This document shows, one piece after another, positions 1-7,286 of a DNA stretch of 39,318 nucleotides. Under the pieces are notes generated by a model. The model was not told the origin of the DNA. It ran no database searches and saw nothing but the letters and a program-made list of their open reading frames with translations. Position numbers and translations under genes: made by a program. The stretch covers positions 1-39,318 of the forward strand of contig WFPP01000084.1 in NCBI GenBank assembly GCA_015487495.1, read 5' to 3'. Origin of the DNA: Thiomicrorhabdus sp. Its GTDB lineage: Bacteria; Pseudomonadota; Gammaproteobacteria; Thiomicrospirales; Thiomicrospiraceae. Each line of letters begins with the position of its first letter. The stretch's first letter is position 1.

Positions 1-397
1 AGACGTTTAAAACGGGAGCCAAACGGGTGAGCTCGTAAGGATCAAGCTCTGCAGAACCGGAACGAAAGTGTACATTTTTAACATTAATTTGGACAAATTC
101 TTGATTTCCAATTTTAACGGCTTCCACATCGGTATCGGGGTCAGAAGCGGTTTCTTGTGTGGCTTGGTCAAATACCGAGCGTGCGGTGTAGCCTGCTAAC
201 GCTCCGATAGCCACTTTTCCTACGTTATTGTCAATGCCTAAAGCATTGGCTGCCATTGCGCCTCCTATAGCAGCGGCAATGGTAATGGCATTTTTATCGG
301 TTTCTCGTGTTTGGCCTGTACTGGTACAAGCGGTTGTTAAGATTAGAGCACTTAATACGGCGACGGTTCCAATCTGTTTACAGGATCTATTTGGCAT
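1..397 (-). CDS. OmpA-family lipoprotein (YiaD-like), C-terminus beyond the window
   Basis: An open minus-strand frame starts with ATG at 397 behind a good GGAGG (402-406) and runs off the left edge, so about 132 N-terminal residues are visible. The protein begins with a basic, hydrophobic signal ending in a probable lipobox (LTTAC, Cys about residue 20). A small-residue glycine-zipper stretch follows (AAAIGGAMAANALG), with a second one a little later (GALAGY). The visible end reads VHFRSGSAELDPYELTRLAP, which resembles the start of an OmpA peptidoglycan-binding domain (F-x-S-G-S-x-x-L). Proteins of this build are outer membrane lipoproteins that hold the membrane to the cell wall. The end of the domain cannot be checked here. 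It has its own gene start behind a terminator-like hairpin that separates it from mgtE. Confidence 0.7.
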   Translation of the reverse strand, partial: MPNRSCKQIGTVAVLSALILTTACTSTGQTRETDKNAITIAAAIGGAMAANALGIDNNVGKVAIGALAGYTARSVFDQATQETASDPDTDVEAVKIGNQEFVQINVKNVHFRSGSAELDPYELTRLAPVLNV

Positions 398-467
398 AAA
401 TGCCTCCATATGGTTTAGTTTTTTGTTTTTTTTATCATAGAGGTTGGTTTTTAGGAATGCAATAGCC

Positions 468-557
468 TTAAGAATGTAGTCATTTTTTCTTGAGAAAGAA
501 AAAGAAGGGAGGGAGAAATTTCCCCCCCCCTCCTTTTTTTATTCAGAGGTTCTTTAA
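468..557. repeat. degenerate copy of the IS5-like MITE
   Basis: The right end (TTTATTCAGAGGTTC then TTAA) matches the right end of the two intact MITE copies at 10439 and 15916. At the left, TTAAGAAT...AGTCATTTTTT resembles their left end with an internal deletion. TTAA is present on both sides (468-471 and 554-557), and the right TTAA overlaps the stop codon of mgtE. The interior has diverged and carries a poly-C hairpin. The right end is convincing; the left end is a weaker match. Confidence 0.5.
500..540 (-). terminator. probable intrinsic terminator after mgtE
   Basis: Purine-rich GAAGGGAGGGAGAAA is followed at once by TTTCCCCCCCCCTCC and a T run, giving an imperfect GC-rich stem with A/T-rich flanks on both strands. 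It lies between the mgtE stop and the start of the lipoprotein gene, where a minus-strand terminator is expected. The stem contains a C9 tract (522-530). Confidence 0.45.
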
Positions 558-1912
558 AGTAACACGATTGTGGCTAATCCTAAAAAAACAAAGAACCCAA
601 GAGAATCGGTGACGGTGGTGAGCATCAGGCCAGAAGCCAGTGCAGGGTCTATTTTCATGCGTTGTAAAATAAGTGGAATCATGGCACCTGCAAAGGCAGC
701 GGCGACTAAATTAATCATCATTGCTGTTCCAAAAATAGCACTGAGTCCCCAGTCATTGAACCAAAATTGTACGGCAGTGGCGGTTATCAGTGCCCAAATG
801 AGTCCGTTAAGCAAGCCAACGGTGGTTTCTTTTATCAGCAGTGAGCGACTGTTGCTTTTAGCCAGTTTACCTGTAGCAAGGGCTCGAATGACAATGGTAC
901 AGGTTTGTGTGCCAGCAATGCCTCCCATGCTGGCAATAATAGGCATCAAGATTGCCAGGGCAACGATTTTTTCGATGGTTGCATCAAAGAAGCCAATGAC
1001 AATGGAGGCAAAAATGGCGGTCAGCAAGTTAATGCCAAGCCAGAAGGTTCGGCGTTTTGCGGAGCGGGTGGCGGGAGCAAAAATATCATCCTCTTCATCC
1101 AGACCCGCACTGGCCATTTGAGCGTGTTCGGCTTCTTCACGAATAATATCGACCACATCATCAATGGTGATTCGACCTAAAATCTGGTTATTTTCATTGA
1201 CCACCGCAGCAGAGATTAAGTCGTTTTTTTCAAAGATATGGGCAACTTCTTTGGCGGAGACGTAGCTTTGAATGGCGGGGGTGTCGGTTTCTAATACGTC
1301 TTGTACTTGTTTGTCTTCATCGTTGATGAGTAAGCTGGTGAGTTTAAGGGTTCCAACGTAGTGGTCTTCCCTGTCTCGAACAAACAGTTCTGCGGTACTG
1401 TCAGGGAGTTGACCAAGTGTACGCAGGTAGCGAAGCACAACGCCTAAAGTAATATCTGCACGAATGGTAATGAAGTCGGTGCTCATTAACCCTCCAGCAG
1501 TGTCTTCCGGATAGGCGAGGGCGGTTTCAACGGCGGTTCGTTCTATTTTATCCAGTGAGTTAAGCAGTGCTTGTTGGGCACTGGGTTCCAGTGACTGGGC
1601 AATGTCGGTAATGTCATCGGTTTCTAGGTCGTCTGCGATTTTAACCAGTTCGTGTGTTTGTAAAGAGTCTAGTAGTGTGGCACGAACTTCGTCGTTGGTA
1701 TGGGTAAGAATTTCTCCCTGTTGTTCGCTGTTAAGACTTTCCCATAAAATTTGGCGTTCTTTAGGGGGGGTGGATTCAAGGAGTTCGGCAATTTCTTCGG
1801 GGACGAGAAGTGAAAGCAGTTCAGAGGCTTGTTCGAAATGTTGGTTTTCAACGGCTTTTAATAGTTGCTCTGTGAGTTTGCTTTTTTCGATAACGGAATG
1901 TTGTATGGCCAT
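554..1912 (-). CDS. mgtE: MgtE-family magnesium transporter
   Basis: The 452-residue protein has the full MgtE build. A helical N-domain at about 30-130 (including the typical AYPEDTAGGLM stretch) is followed by two CBS domains at about 135-260 and a membrane part from about 287 to the end. The membrane part carries the conserved PIIASMGGIAGTQT segment and the late DPALASGLMLTTVTD segment, whose acidic residue lines the Mg2+ pore in the family. MgtE is a Mg2+ channel gated by Mg2+ binding to the cytoplasmic N and CBS domains. The start is fixed by GGGAGG seven bases upstream of ATG. It lies 213 bp downstream of hpf on the same strand, and that gap contains a stem-loop, so it may be transcribed separately. 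The stop codon overlaps a MITE end. Confidence 0.93.
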   Translation of the reverse strand: MAIQHSVIEKSKLTEQLLKAVENQHFEQASELLSLLVPEEIAELLESTPPKERQILWESLNSEQQGEILTHTNDEVRATLLDSLQTHELVKIADDLETDDITDIAQSLEPSAQQALLNSLDKIERTAVETALAYPEDTAGGLMSTDFITIRADITLGVVLRYLRTLGQLPDSTAELFVRDREDHYVGTLKLTSLLINDEDKQVQDVLETDTPAIQSYVSAKEVAHIFEKNDLISAAVVNENNQILGRITIDDVVDIIREEAEHAQMASAGLDEEDDIFAPATRSAKRRTFWLGINLLTAIFASIVIGFFDATIEKIVALAILMPIIASMGGIAGTQTCTIVIRALATGKLAKSNSRSLLIKETTVGLLNGLIWALITATAVQFWFNDWGLSAIFGTAMMINLVAAAFAGAMIPLILQRMKIDPALASGLMLTTVTDSLGFFVFLGLATIVLL

Positions 1913-2076
1913 ACTTTTCCTCCCTGTTTGAAGTGAGTTTAGGGGGACTTAATTCAGTGCGTTGTTCGCTATTTGATGAATTAAGTGTTTTCTTGTCGCT
2001 ATTGTAGCAGGAGAAGCAGGAAGGTTGGGTTTTTATGGGGGTTGGTTTTTAAGGGGTTTCTTCAGAGATTCTATTT

Positions 2077-2115
2077 GTAACGACTTGGCGTAATGATGTC
2101 GTCGCTGAGTCGTTA
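2077..2115 (-). terminator. stem-loop downstream of hpf
   Basis: GTAACGACT (2077-2085) pairs with AGTCGTTAC (2107-2115) across a 21-base loop, a 9-bp perfect stem just after the hpf stop. The minus strand is not followed by a real T run, so this may protect the transcript end or act as a weak terminator. Confidence 0.4.
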
Positions 2116-2125
2116 CCTTGATTTT

Positions 2126-2461
2126 TTAAGCTTCTTCAGCAATGCTCATATTTTTAACTCCGCCAGATTTGCGGTTATGGTTGCTGATTTTTTCTTTGTG
2201 TTTGATGATTTGGCGATCCAGTTTATCAACTAATCCATCGATAGAGGCGTACATGTCTTCTGTCTGGTTTTGTGCAAACAGGTCGGCACCAGATACATGA
2301 ACGGTTGCTTCGGCTTTTTGAGCTTGTTTTTCAACGGTTAAGATTACGTGAACATTGGTAACGTGGTCAAAATGACGTTCTAGTTTAGCCATTTTTTCAG
2401 AGGTGTAGCTACGAAGTGCTTCTGTGATATCGACGTGATGACCTGTAATATTAATTTGCAT
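2126..2461 (-). CDS. hpf: ribosome hibernation promoting factor HPF
   Basis: The 111-residue protein has the short-HPF/YfiA fold signature: MQINITGHHVDITEALRSY at the start, K-x-x-R-L/E-x-H-F-D in the middle, and the DMYASIDGLVDKLDRQI helix near the end. HPF binds the decoding centre of the 30S subunit and helps ribosomes dimerise and rest in stationary phase. The length fits the short type, without the long C-terminal dimerisation domain. AAGGAG lies about eight bases before ATG. In most gammaproteobacteria rpoN separates lptB from hpf. Here only 239 non-coding bases separate them, and those bases carry a hairpin repeat. Confidence 0.92.
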   Translation of the reverse strand: MQINITGHHVDITEALRSYTSEKMAKLERHFDHVTNVHVILTVEKQAQKAEATVHVSGADLFAQNQTEDMYASIDGLVDKLDRQIIKHKEKISNHNRKSGGVKNMSIAEEA

Positions 2462-2493
2462 TGTGGTTGCTCCTTTATGTTGTTTTATATTAA

Positions 2494-2532
2494 GAAGCCT
2501 CTTTTTAGGGGCTATTTTGAGTCGTTATATTA
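2494..2532. repeat. ~35 bp hairpin repeat, copy A
   Basis: The core GCCTCTTTTTAGGGGC (2497-2512) forms a small hairpin and is followed by TATTTTGAGTCGTTATA. A closely similar unit lies between kdsC and lptC (4635-4672), and a looser one lies between mlaE and mlaD (8962-8990). Here it sits in the hpf 5' region. Confidence 0.5.
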
Positions 2533-2700
2533 CGATTTTAAATGTTCTTTTTCGCTAAAATCCAGTGCAATGTGTACGTGGCTTTTTAAGATTAAAAAAG
2601 AATACCTTTGAGTTTGATTATACCACTGAGCTTAAATGGATGGGGGGGATTTATTATTGAGAGACCTTTGCGTTGCTATTGTGCAAAGCGTTTATTTTGT

Positions 2701-3423
2701 TTATTTAAAGTCTTCTCCTAAATAAACACGTTTAACATCGGCGTGTGCCAAAATGTCTTCGGGAGTGCCTTCGGCTAAAATGGTGCCGTTATGTAAAATA
2801 TAGGCCTGATCGCAAACCCCTAATATTTCACGAACATTATGATCGGTAATTAATACGCCAATATGTTTTTGTTTTAGGTGCAAAATAATGCTTTGAATGT
2901 CTTTGACTGAAATAGGGTCAACGCCTGCAAACGGTTCATCCAGTAAAATAAACCGTGGCTCCATTGCCAGGGCGCGTGCAATTTCAACTCGTCGTCTTTC
3001 TCCTCCTGACAGGGCTTGACCAGGTTGCTCTAAAATATGGCCAATTTGCAAGTCATCAATGAGTTTTTGAAAGATGAGGTTGCGCTGTTTTTTATTAAGT
3101 TCAGGGCGCATTTCCAAAATGGCTTTGATGTTTTCTGAAACAGTGAGTTTACTGAAAACAGAGGCTTCTTGTGGTAAATAACCAATTCCTAATTTGGCGC
3201 GTTTATGAATAGGAAGGTGTGTGATTTCTTGATTATCGAGAAAAATCATTCCTGCATCATTTTTAACCAGGCCTGTCATCATGTAAAAGGTGGTGGTTTT
3301 TCCTGCTCCATTAGGGCCAAGTAATCCAACGACCTGACCACTGTAAATATCAATGTCTACGGAGGTGACAACGTGTCTTTTTTTATAGGTTTTGGCAAGG
3401 CCGCGGGCATAAAAATGAGCCAT
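2701..3423 (-). CDS. lptB: LPS export ABC transporter ATPase LptB
   Basis: This 240-residue ABC ATPase is a close fit to LptB in length and sequence. The Walker [11 protein letters not shown] lies near residues 36-45, followed by Q-loop YLPQEASVF, the signature [12 protein letters not shown] near 138, Walker [14 protein letters not shown], and the switch histidine in ITDHNVRE. LptB sits on the inner face of the inner membrane and powers LPS extraction by LptFG. LptFG genes are not in this window. The ribosome binding site (AAGGAA) lies inside the last codons of lptA, only six bases separate the two genes, and translation is probably coupled. Confidence 0.95.
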   Translation of the reverse strand: MAHFYARGLAKTYKKRHVVTSVDIDIYSGQVVGLLGPNGAGKTTTFYMMTGLVKNDAGMIFLDNQEITHLPIHKRAKLGIGYLPQEASVFSKLTVSENIKAILEMRPELNKKQRNLIFQKLIDDLQIGHILEQPGQALSGGERRRVEIARALAMEPRFILLDEPFAGVDPISVKDIQSIILHLKQKHIGVLITDHNVREILGVCDQAYILHNGTILAEGTPEDILAHADVKRVYLGEDFK

Positions 3424-3429
3424 GTTTAT

Positions 3430-3972
3430 TTATTCCTTTTCCTGCTTGTCTTGAGGTTCTGTGCTGGGTTCAAAAGTAACTGAGACTCGCTCTTGTCCAT
3501 CTTTACTGCCTTTTGCCATAAGGGTTTGCTTGCTGACATCGTAAAAAATATTGTTGCTTTGAATCTGGTGTTTTCCTGGTTGGGAAATGGAGGCATCGCC
3601 TGTTAATAGAATGGTTTTGTATTTGGTGTTGTATTGAATTAAATTGGCTTGCCCTGTTAGCCAGGCTTGGTCAACTTGGCTGTAGCGTTTAAATTTTGCG
3701 GGAGAGCCATAGGCTTTGACCATTTGCAACTGGCCATCAGGGTGTAAAATGCTGACGGTATCGCCTGTTAGTATTAAGCTCCCTTGGGTAATTTGAACAT
3801 TGCCTGTGTAGGTACTGATGCCTTTTTGTTCTTGAACTTCAAGTTGGTCTGCGGTGATGTGGATGGGTTGTTCTTCATCGGGCAAGGAGGGGTTTGCTTG
3901 GCTAAGCAGGCTTGTTGAAAGCAGTGCCATAAAAAGCAAGAAGAGGGGTGAAAAAGGCTTTGACGCTTGCAT
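3430..3972 (-). CDS. lptA: LPS transport periplasmic protein LptA
   Basis: The 180-residue protein has a signal peptide with a hydrophobic core (LFLLFMALLSTSLL) and a likely cleavage after SQA near residue 26. It continues with an OstA/LptA domain beginning PIHITADQLEVQEQKGISTYTGNVQITQGS, whose repeated beta strands form the LPS-binding groove. LptA polymerises across the periplasm and bridges LptC to LptD. The C-terminal tail is charged (QDKQEKE). It lies 26 bp downstream of lptC and six bases upstream of lptB, in the usual order. Confidence 0.93.
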   Translation of the reverse strand: MQASKPFSPLFLLFMALLSTSLLSQANPSLPDEEQPIHITADQLEVQEQKGISTYTGNVQITQGSLILTGDTVSILHPDGQLQMVKAYGSPAKFKRYSQVDQAWLTGQANLIQYNTKYKTILLTGDASISQPGKHQIQSNNIFYDVSKQTLMAKGSKDGQERVSVTFEPSTEPQDKQEKE

Positions 3973-3998
3973 AGGATAAAAAGATACCTTGGTTGTTT

Positions 3999-4589
3999 TT
4001 AAGGATGCCGTGGTTGGTAGATGGTTTGTACGTTTGACATTAATTGAAAACTTCCCGTTTGTAAGTTGCCATAAAGTCCAACCCCGGTCGTGACGCTGTT
4101 TTCTTGAGTAAGGGTGATTGTATCACGGCTTATCAGTTCTGACAGTGTTGCGTTGTAGGTAATGTTTTGAGTACTTAAAATAATGGATGGCGTGGTGTTT
4201 TTGGAATTTTGATCGTTGGGTGAATATTGTGTTATCGTGACATTTTTTGAAAGTTCTATTGCTTCATTATTTAAGGTTTGCCCTGTTTGACTTTGGATAA
4301 GGGTGATGTTATTGGGGGTGACTAGAGTGATTTTAGGTTGTGTAAATTGACTCAGTTTGCTGGCATCACTGTATTGCCATGTTTGGGTTTGAATGGTTGT
4401 TTTTTGTTCGGGTTGGTGACGAGAAATTTCCCAAATGGTGCTTTGAAAAGATTGCCAGTTGTATACTTCTTGAGGTGTGAGAGCTTCTTGTTTGGGGTGC
4501 CCTTGTTGATTTTGTAGATTAATGACCCACAATACAACGAGGGAGAGTATAAAGGTAAAGAGTGTAATGCGAATGGTTGATAAGCGCAT
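3999..4589 (-). CDS. lptC: LPS export protein LptC
   Basis: The 196-residue protein has one N-terminal membrane helix (ITLFTFILSLVVLWVINL, about residues 8-25) followed by a periplasmic beta-rich domain ending SFQLMSNVQTIYQPRHP. That is the LptC layout: an inner membrane anchor in the LptB2FG complex that passes LPS to LptA. Sequence conservation is modest, as is normal for LptC, so position between kdsC and lptA is a large part of the call. A 110-bp leader with hairpin repeat copy B separates it from kdsC. Confidence 0.88.
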   Translation of the reverse strand: MRLSTIRITLFTFILSLVVLWVINLQNQQGHPKQEALTPQEVYNWQSFQSTIWEISRHQPEQKTTIQTQTWQYSDASKLSQFTQPKITLVTPNNITLIQSQTGQTLNNEAIELSKNVTITQYSPNDQNSKNTTPSIILSTQNITYNATLSELISRDTITLTQENSVTTGVGLYGNLQTGSFQLMSNVQTIYQPRHP

Positions 4590-4634
4590 AAAAAACCTTT
4601 GATTGTTTGTTGTAAATGTCCGCTTTTTTGCTTT

Positions 4635-4672
4635 GAACCCTCTTTTTTAGAGGCTACTGAGGTCGTTATATT
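4635..4672. repeat. ~35 bp hairpin repeat, copy B
   Basis: A perfect short stem CCTCT/AGAGG (4639-4653) is followed by CTACTGAGGTCGTTATA. It matches copy A upstream of hpf over most of its length and in the same orientation, and lies between kdsC and lptC. Confidence 0.5.
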
Positions 4673-4699
4673 TTTTTAAGTATAAACATTCAAGGGGAG

Positions 4700-5239
4700 T
4701 TAAAGTTCCCTTAAAAAGAAGTCCATGTGTTGTTGCCATCGGTTTTGTGAGCGCATGATGATTTCGCACACTTCTCGTACACATCCTTGGCCACCTCGAT
4801 AAGGAGAGACATAGTCAACACGTGATTTGACTTCGTCATCCCCATCGGCAGGTGTGACAGAGAGGCCAATACGCATTAGGATGGGTAGGTCTAAAATATC
4901 ATCCCCTATATAGGCAATTTCATTCAGTGATAGATTGAGTTCTGAAACCAGTTTTAAAAAGGTAGGTAATTTATCTGGCACGCCTTGATAGACGTGTTTG
5001 ATGTTTAGGTCTTGCATTCGTCGTGTGACCAGTTGAGATTTTCGACCGGTAATAATGCCAATATCGACTTGGCTTTTTTGCAGTAATACCATGCCATGAC
5101 CATCGCGGGTATGGAAGGCTTTGTGCTCTTCACCGTTGTTGCCATAAATGAGCATGTTGTTGGTTAACACGCCATCAACATCTAGAATCAAAAGTTTGAT
5201 GCTTTGTGCTTTTTGCGTAATTTCTTTACTGATGTTCAT
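4700..5239 (-). CDS. kdsC: 3-deoxy-D-manno-octulosonate 8-phosphate phosphatase KdsC
   Basis: This 179-residue HAD-family phosphatase lacks a cap domain, as KdsC does. HAD motif I is LILDVDGVLT near residue 17, with the nucleophile and acid aspartates D-x-D. Motif II is IITGRKS, and motifs III and IV are the lysine of VPDKLP and IGDDILDLP. It dephosphorylates KDO-8-P to KDO for the LPS inner core. It follows the antiporter gene by ten bases, so the two are surely co-transcribed. The partner kdsD, usually immediately upstream, is not here and must lie elsewhere. Confidence 0.94.
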   Translation of the reverse strand: MNISKEITQKAQSIKLLILDVDGVLTNNMLIYGNNGEEHKAFHTRDGHGMVLLQKSQVDIGIITGRKSQLVTRRMQDLNIKHVYQGVPDKLPTFLKLVSELNLSLNEIAYIGDDILDLPILMRIGLSVTPADGDDEVKSRVDYVSPYRGGQGCVREVCEIIMRSQNRWQQHMDFFLREL

Positions 5240-5249
5240 CTGAAAGTCC

Positions 5250-6239
5250 TTAAACGGCAGTGGAGCGGAAATACAATATGATTAAATATGCCACAAAACC
5301 AAAGAGAAGTAAAAAACCCTTAGGGGTATTGATGGTGGCTTTTCCTTTAAAAGGAAGTGCAAAAAGAAGCATTAACAGTGTGAACCCGAGCATGACAGGC
5401 ATATCAATGGTTAAAATATTGGGTTCTAGTAACGAAGGAGCCAATAAAGCAGGTACGGCCAGTACAGCTAAAATATTAAATAAGTTTGAGCCAACAATGT
5501 TTCCGATCATGAGGTCGGCTTCATTTTTACGTGCCGCAGAAATGGCAGCCGCAAGTTCTGGCAAACTGGTTCCAATGGCAATAATGGTTAACCCTATAAC
5601 CACCTCTGAAATACCGAATGTTTGAGCTATGTCCACCGCCCCCCATACCATCATTTTGGCACTGGTCATTAGTACGATTAAGCCACCCACGAGGTAGGCC
5701 AGGCTTTTTTTCATAGTCAGGTCTGGTTCATTCCCAATCTCTTCAAGGGTTTCGGCCGCGATGGGGTCATTAGGATCCATCTCTTTGTTGGCTTTAATCA
5801 TCCAGAACATGGTGAGGATTAGGGCAACAATTAAAATAATGCCATCGATAAAGCCGAGTTCACCATCTAACACCAGAGCATAGGCTCCGAGTGAAATGGC
5901 CAATAAAATGGGAATTTCTCTTTTTAAAATAGAGGACTTTACCACGATGGGAGCAATTAAGGCTGCTGCACCGAGTACCAGGGCAATATTAGCAATATTG
6001 GAGCCTACGGCATTTCCGATGGCTAACCCTGGGCTGCCATCTAAAGCGGCCAAGGTGGCGACAACAATTTCAGGCATGGAGGTTCCAAATCCGAGTACAA
6101 CTACTCCGATAATCAGGGGTGAAATATTCATATGGAGTGAGATGCTGGCGGCACCATCAATGAATATATCTGAACTCCAAACGAGCAGTGCGAGTCCAAT
6201 CAAAAGTACGATACTGGGTAATAGAAGTGCGCTTGTCAT
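5250..6239 (-). CDS. yrbG: calcium/sodium antiporter, YrbG family
   Basis: The 329-residue membrane protein shows the two inverted alpha repeats of the CaCA exchanger family. Alpha-1 contains GFGTSMPE and GNAVGSNIANIALVLG; alpha-2 contains GTSLPELAAAISA and GNIVGSNLFNILAVLA. The glutamates of the two G-T-S-x-P-E motifs coordinate the exchanged cation. The reading frame stays open upstream to 6395, but I place the start at the ATG at 6239. MTSALLLPSIVLLIGLALLVW aligns with the family N-terminus, and the longer extension would be unusually basic and untypical. A -10 element lies 37 bases upstream of this start. The gene heads the kdsC-lptCAB operon, as yrbG does in E. coli. The exact ion in this organism is not known. 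Confidence 0.88.
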   Translation of the reverse strand: MTSALLLPSIVLLIGLALLVWSSDIFIDGAASISLHMNISPLIIGVVVLGFGTSMPEIVVATLAALDGSPGLAIGNAVGSNIANIALVLGAAALIAPIVVKSSILKREIPILLAISLGAYALVLDGELGFIDGIILIVALILTMFWMIKANKEMDPNDPIAAETLEEIGNEPDLTMKKSLAYLVGGLIVLMTSAKMMVWGAVDIAQTFGISEVVIGLTIIAIGTSLPELAAAISAARKNEADLMIGNIVGSNLFNILAVLAVPALLAPSLLEPNILTIDMPVMLGFTLLMLLFALPFKGKATINTPKGFLLLFGFVAYLIILYFRSTAV

Positions 6240-6275
6240 GACGTATTCAAAGTGTCCATAAAAAAAGTGGATGTG

Positions 6276-6304
6276 ATTATAGCGGAAAGTGGTTAGAAAT
6301 AAAA
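6276..6304 (-). promoter_or_regulatory. probable promoter of the yrbG-kdsC-lptCAB operon
   Basis: On the minus strand a perfect TATAAT (6276-6281) sits in the context TTTCCGCTATAAT, about 37 bases ahead of the antiporter ATG. The -35 region at the normal distance is only T-rich. The same extended string recurs at 28152-28164 ahead of ffh. Confidence 0.5.
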
Positions 6305-6482
6305 AATGTTTATGGGGCTTGTTAGTAAATGTTATTGGGTTCTTTGGGGTAGCTTGGTTGGTTACGTACTCTCTGTTTTTCGTTCGAAACGACATCTGTT
6401 TCTGGCTATGCAGTGCGTTTTTGCCTCTTTTAGAAAAAGATTATTTGCTTTTTCTTTCATGCCTGTATCGTGAAGAGGGTTC

Positions 6483-6494
6483 TATACGTATAAT
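6483..6494 (+). promoter_or_regulatory. -10 element and palindrome in the 323-bp divergent region
   Basis: TATACGTATAAT contains a 10-bp palindrome (TATACGTATA, 6483-6492) overlapping a perfect -10 (TATAAT, 6489-6494), about 70 bases before the DUF72-like gene. No good -35 is visible. The rest of 6240-6562, between the divergent antiporter and DUF72-like genes, holds no gene I can support. Confidence 0.35.
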
Positions 6495-6562
6495 GATAGG
6501 CTTATTTTGGTGAGGCTAAATGAATCCAAATGTGAATTCAAATAAAAAAAGGGCTATATTTT

Positions 6563-7231
6563 ATGGCGTTTGTTGAAAGTCTTCATATAGGGACTTTTGG
6601 GTGGCGACATGATGATTGGCGAGGCTCTTTTTATCCTGATGATTTGCCCGAAGAGTGGCAGTTTGATTATTTTAGTAATGCTTTTCGTGTGGTGTTGGTG
6701 CCCCAAGAAGAGTGGTTGACCTGGTCGGATGAAACTTTATGTGAATTGCAGGAAAGCATTGAAACGCCTTTTTATATGTATTTAGAGCTTAAAGAAGGTG
6801 GGTTGCCTAATCATTTTTTTGAACATGCTAGTGAAGTGAGGCCTTTGGATGTGTGTGCTGAGCTTGAACAACTTAAACGGGTTTTATCTGTTTTAGCATC
6901 GAGTGTAGCAGGCCTGGTTGTTTGGAGTGAGCTTGAGTTTACACAGCGCTTGTTATTGGATAAGCCCGTGACGCTGGTTTCTCGACAGTATGTGCTACCT
7001 GGCTGGTTATGGAAAAAGGACGGGGTGTGTTTTTCAGGTCATCCTCTGGGTGTGGTGTTTCAACTCTCTTCGGATGGAAAAGAGCAGGTTGCTTTATTGA
7101 ATGATTTTATGGATAGCCTTTCAGGAGTGAAGGCGGGAACGGTGACTCATGTGCCTTTTATTGTTGGGGGCAAGATAAATATGCAGCAGGTTGCAAATCT
7201 AAAAACTATTGGGGAGTTGTTGGGATATTAG
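6563..7231 (+). CDS. DUF72-like (YecE-type) protein, short form
   Basis: The 222-residue protein opens with the DUF72 signature: HIGTFGWRHDDWRGSFYPDDLPEEW, then a Y-F-x-x-x-F segment near residues 35-40. DUF72 proteins are TIM-barrel-like and of unknown biochemical role. Typical members are about 240-280 residues and contain an E/N-rich active-like site with longer conserved middle and C-terminal blocks. This one is shorter and diverged after the first 45 residues. The glutamate usually found after the F-x-x-V motif is replaced (FRVVLVP). It lies upstream of mlaF on the same strand with 55 bases between, including a C10T9 tract. Its closeness to mla does not by itself show a link. Confidence 0.6.
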   Translation: MAFVESLHIGTFGWRHDDWRGSFYPDDLPEEWQFDYFSNAFRVVLVPQEEWLTWSDETLCELQESIETPFYMYLELKEGGLPNHFFEHASEVRPLDVCAELEQLKRVLSVLASSVAGLVVWSELEFTQRLLLDKPVTLVSRQYVLPGWLWKKDGVCFSGHPLGVVFQLSSDGKEQVALLNDFMDSLSGVKAGTVTHVPFIVGGKINMQQVANLKTIGELLGY

Positions 7232-7243
7232 GTTGGGTTTGAA

Positions 7244-7269
7244 AAAATTTCCCCCCCCCCTTTTTTTTT
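7244..7269 (+). repeat. A-tract/C10/T9 homopolymer run before mlaF
   Basis: AAAAAATTT (with one G before it) is followed by ten C and nine T, then AAG. It lies in the 55-bp gap between the DUF72-like gene and mlaF, 17 bases before the ATG. Length change by slipped pairing would alter promoter or leader spacing, but no promoter element can be pinned to it. Similar A/T-flanked C tracts occur at 522, 10346 and 24144. Confidence 0.6.
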
Positions 7270-7286
7270 AAGCTTAGAGAAACGAT

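Noticed and set aside
228-440. Plus-strand open frame of 70 codons
   Set aside because: It is antisense to the OmpA-type lipoprotein gene, which has a good ribosome binding site, signal peptide and domain; the plus-strand product has no recognisable feature.
570-1121. Plus-strand open frame of 183 codons over mgtE
   Set aside because: Antisense to a complete and conserved MgtE; basic, low-complexity translation typical of a shadow frame.
2049-2076. A further MITE end after hpf (CTTCAGAGATTC)
   Set aside because: Partial match without TTAA on its outer side; too weak to call.
5896-6513. Plus-strand open frames opposite and upstream of the antiporter gene
   Set aside because: Antisense to the CaCA antiporter or in its promoter region; no start signals or recognisable sequence.
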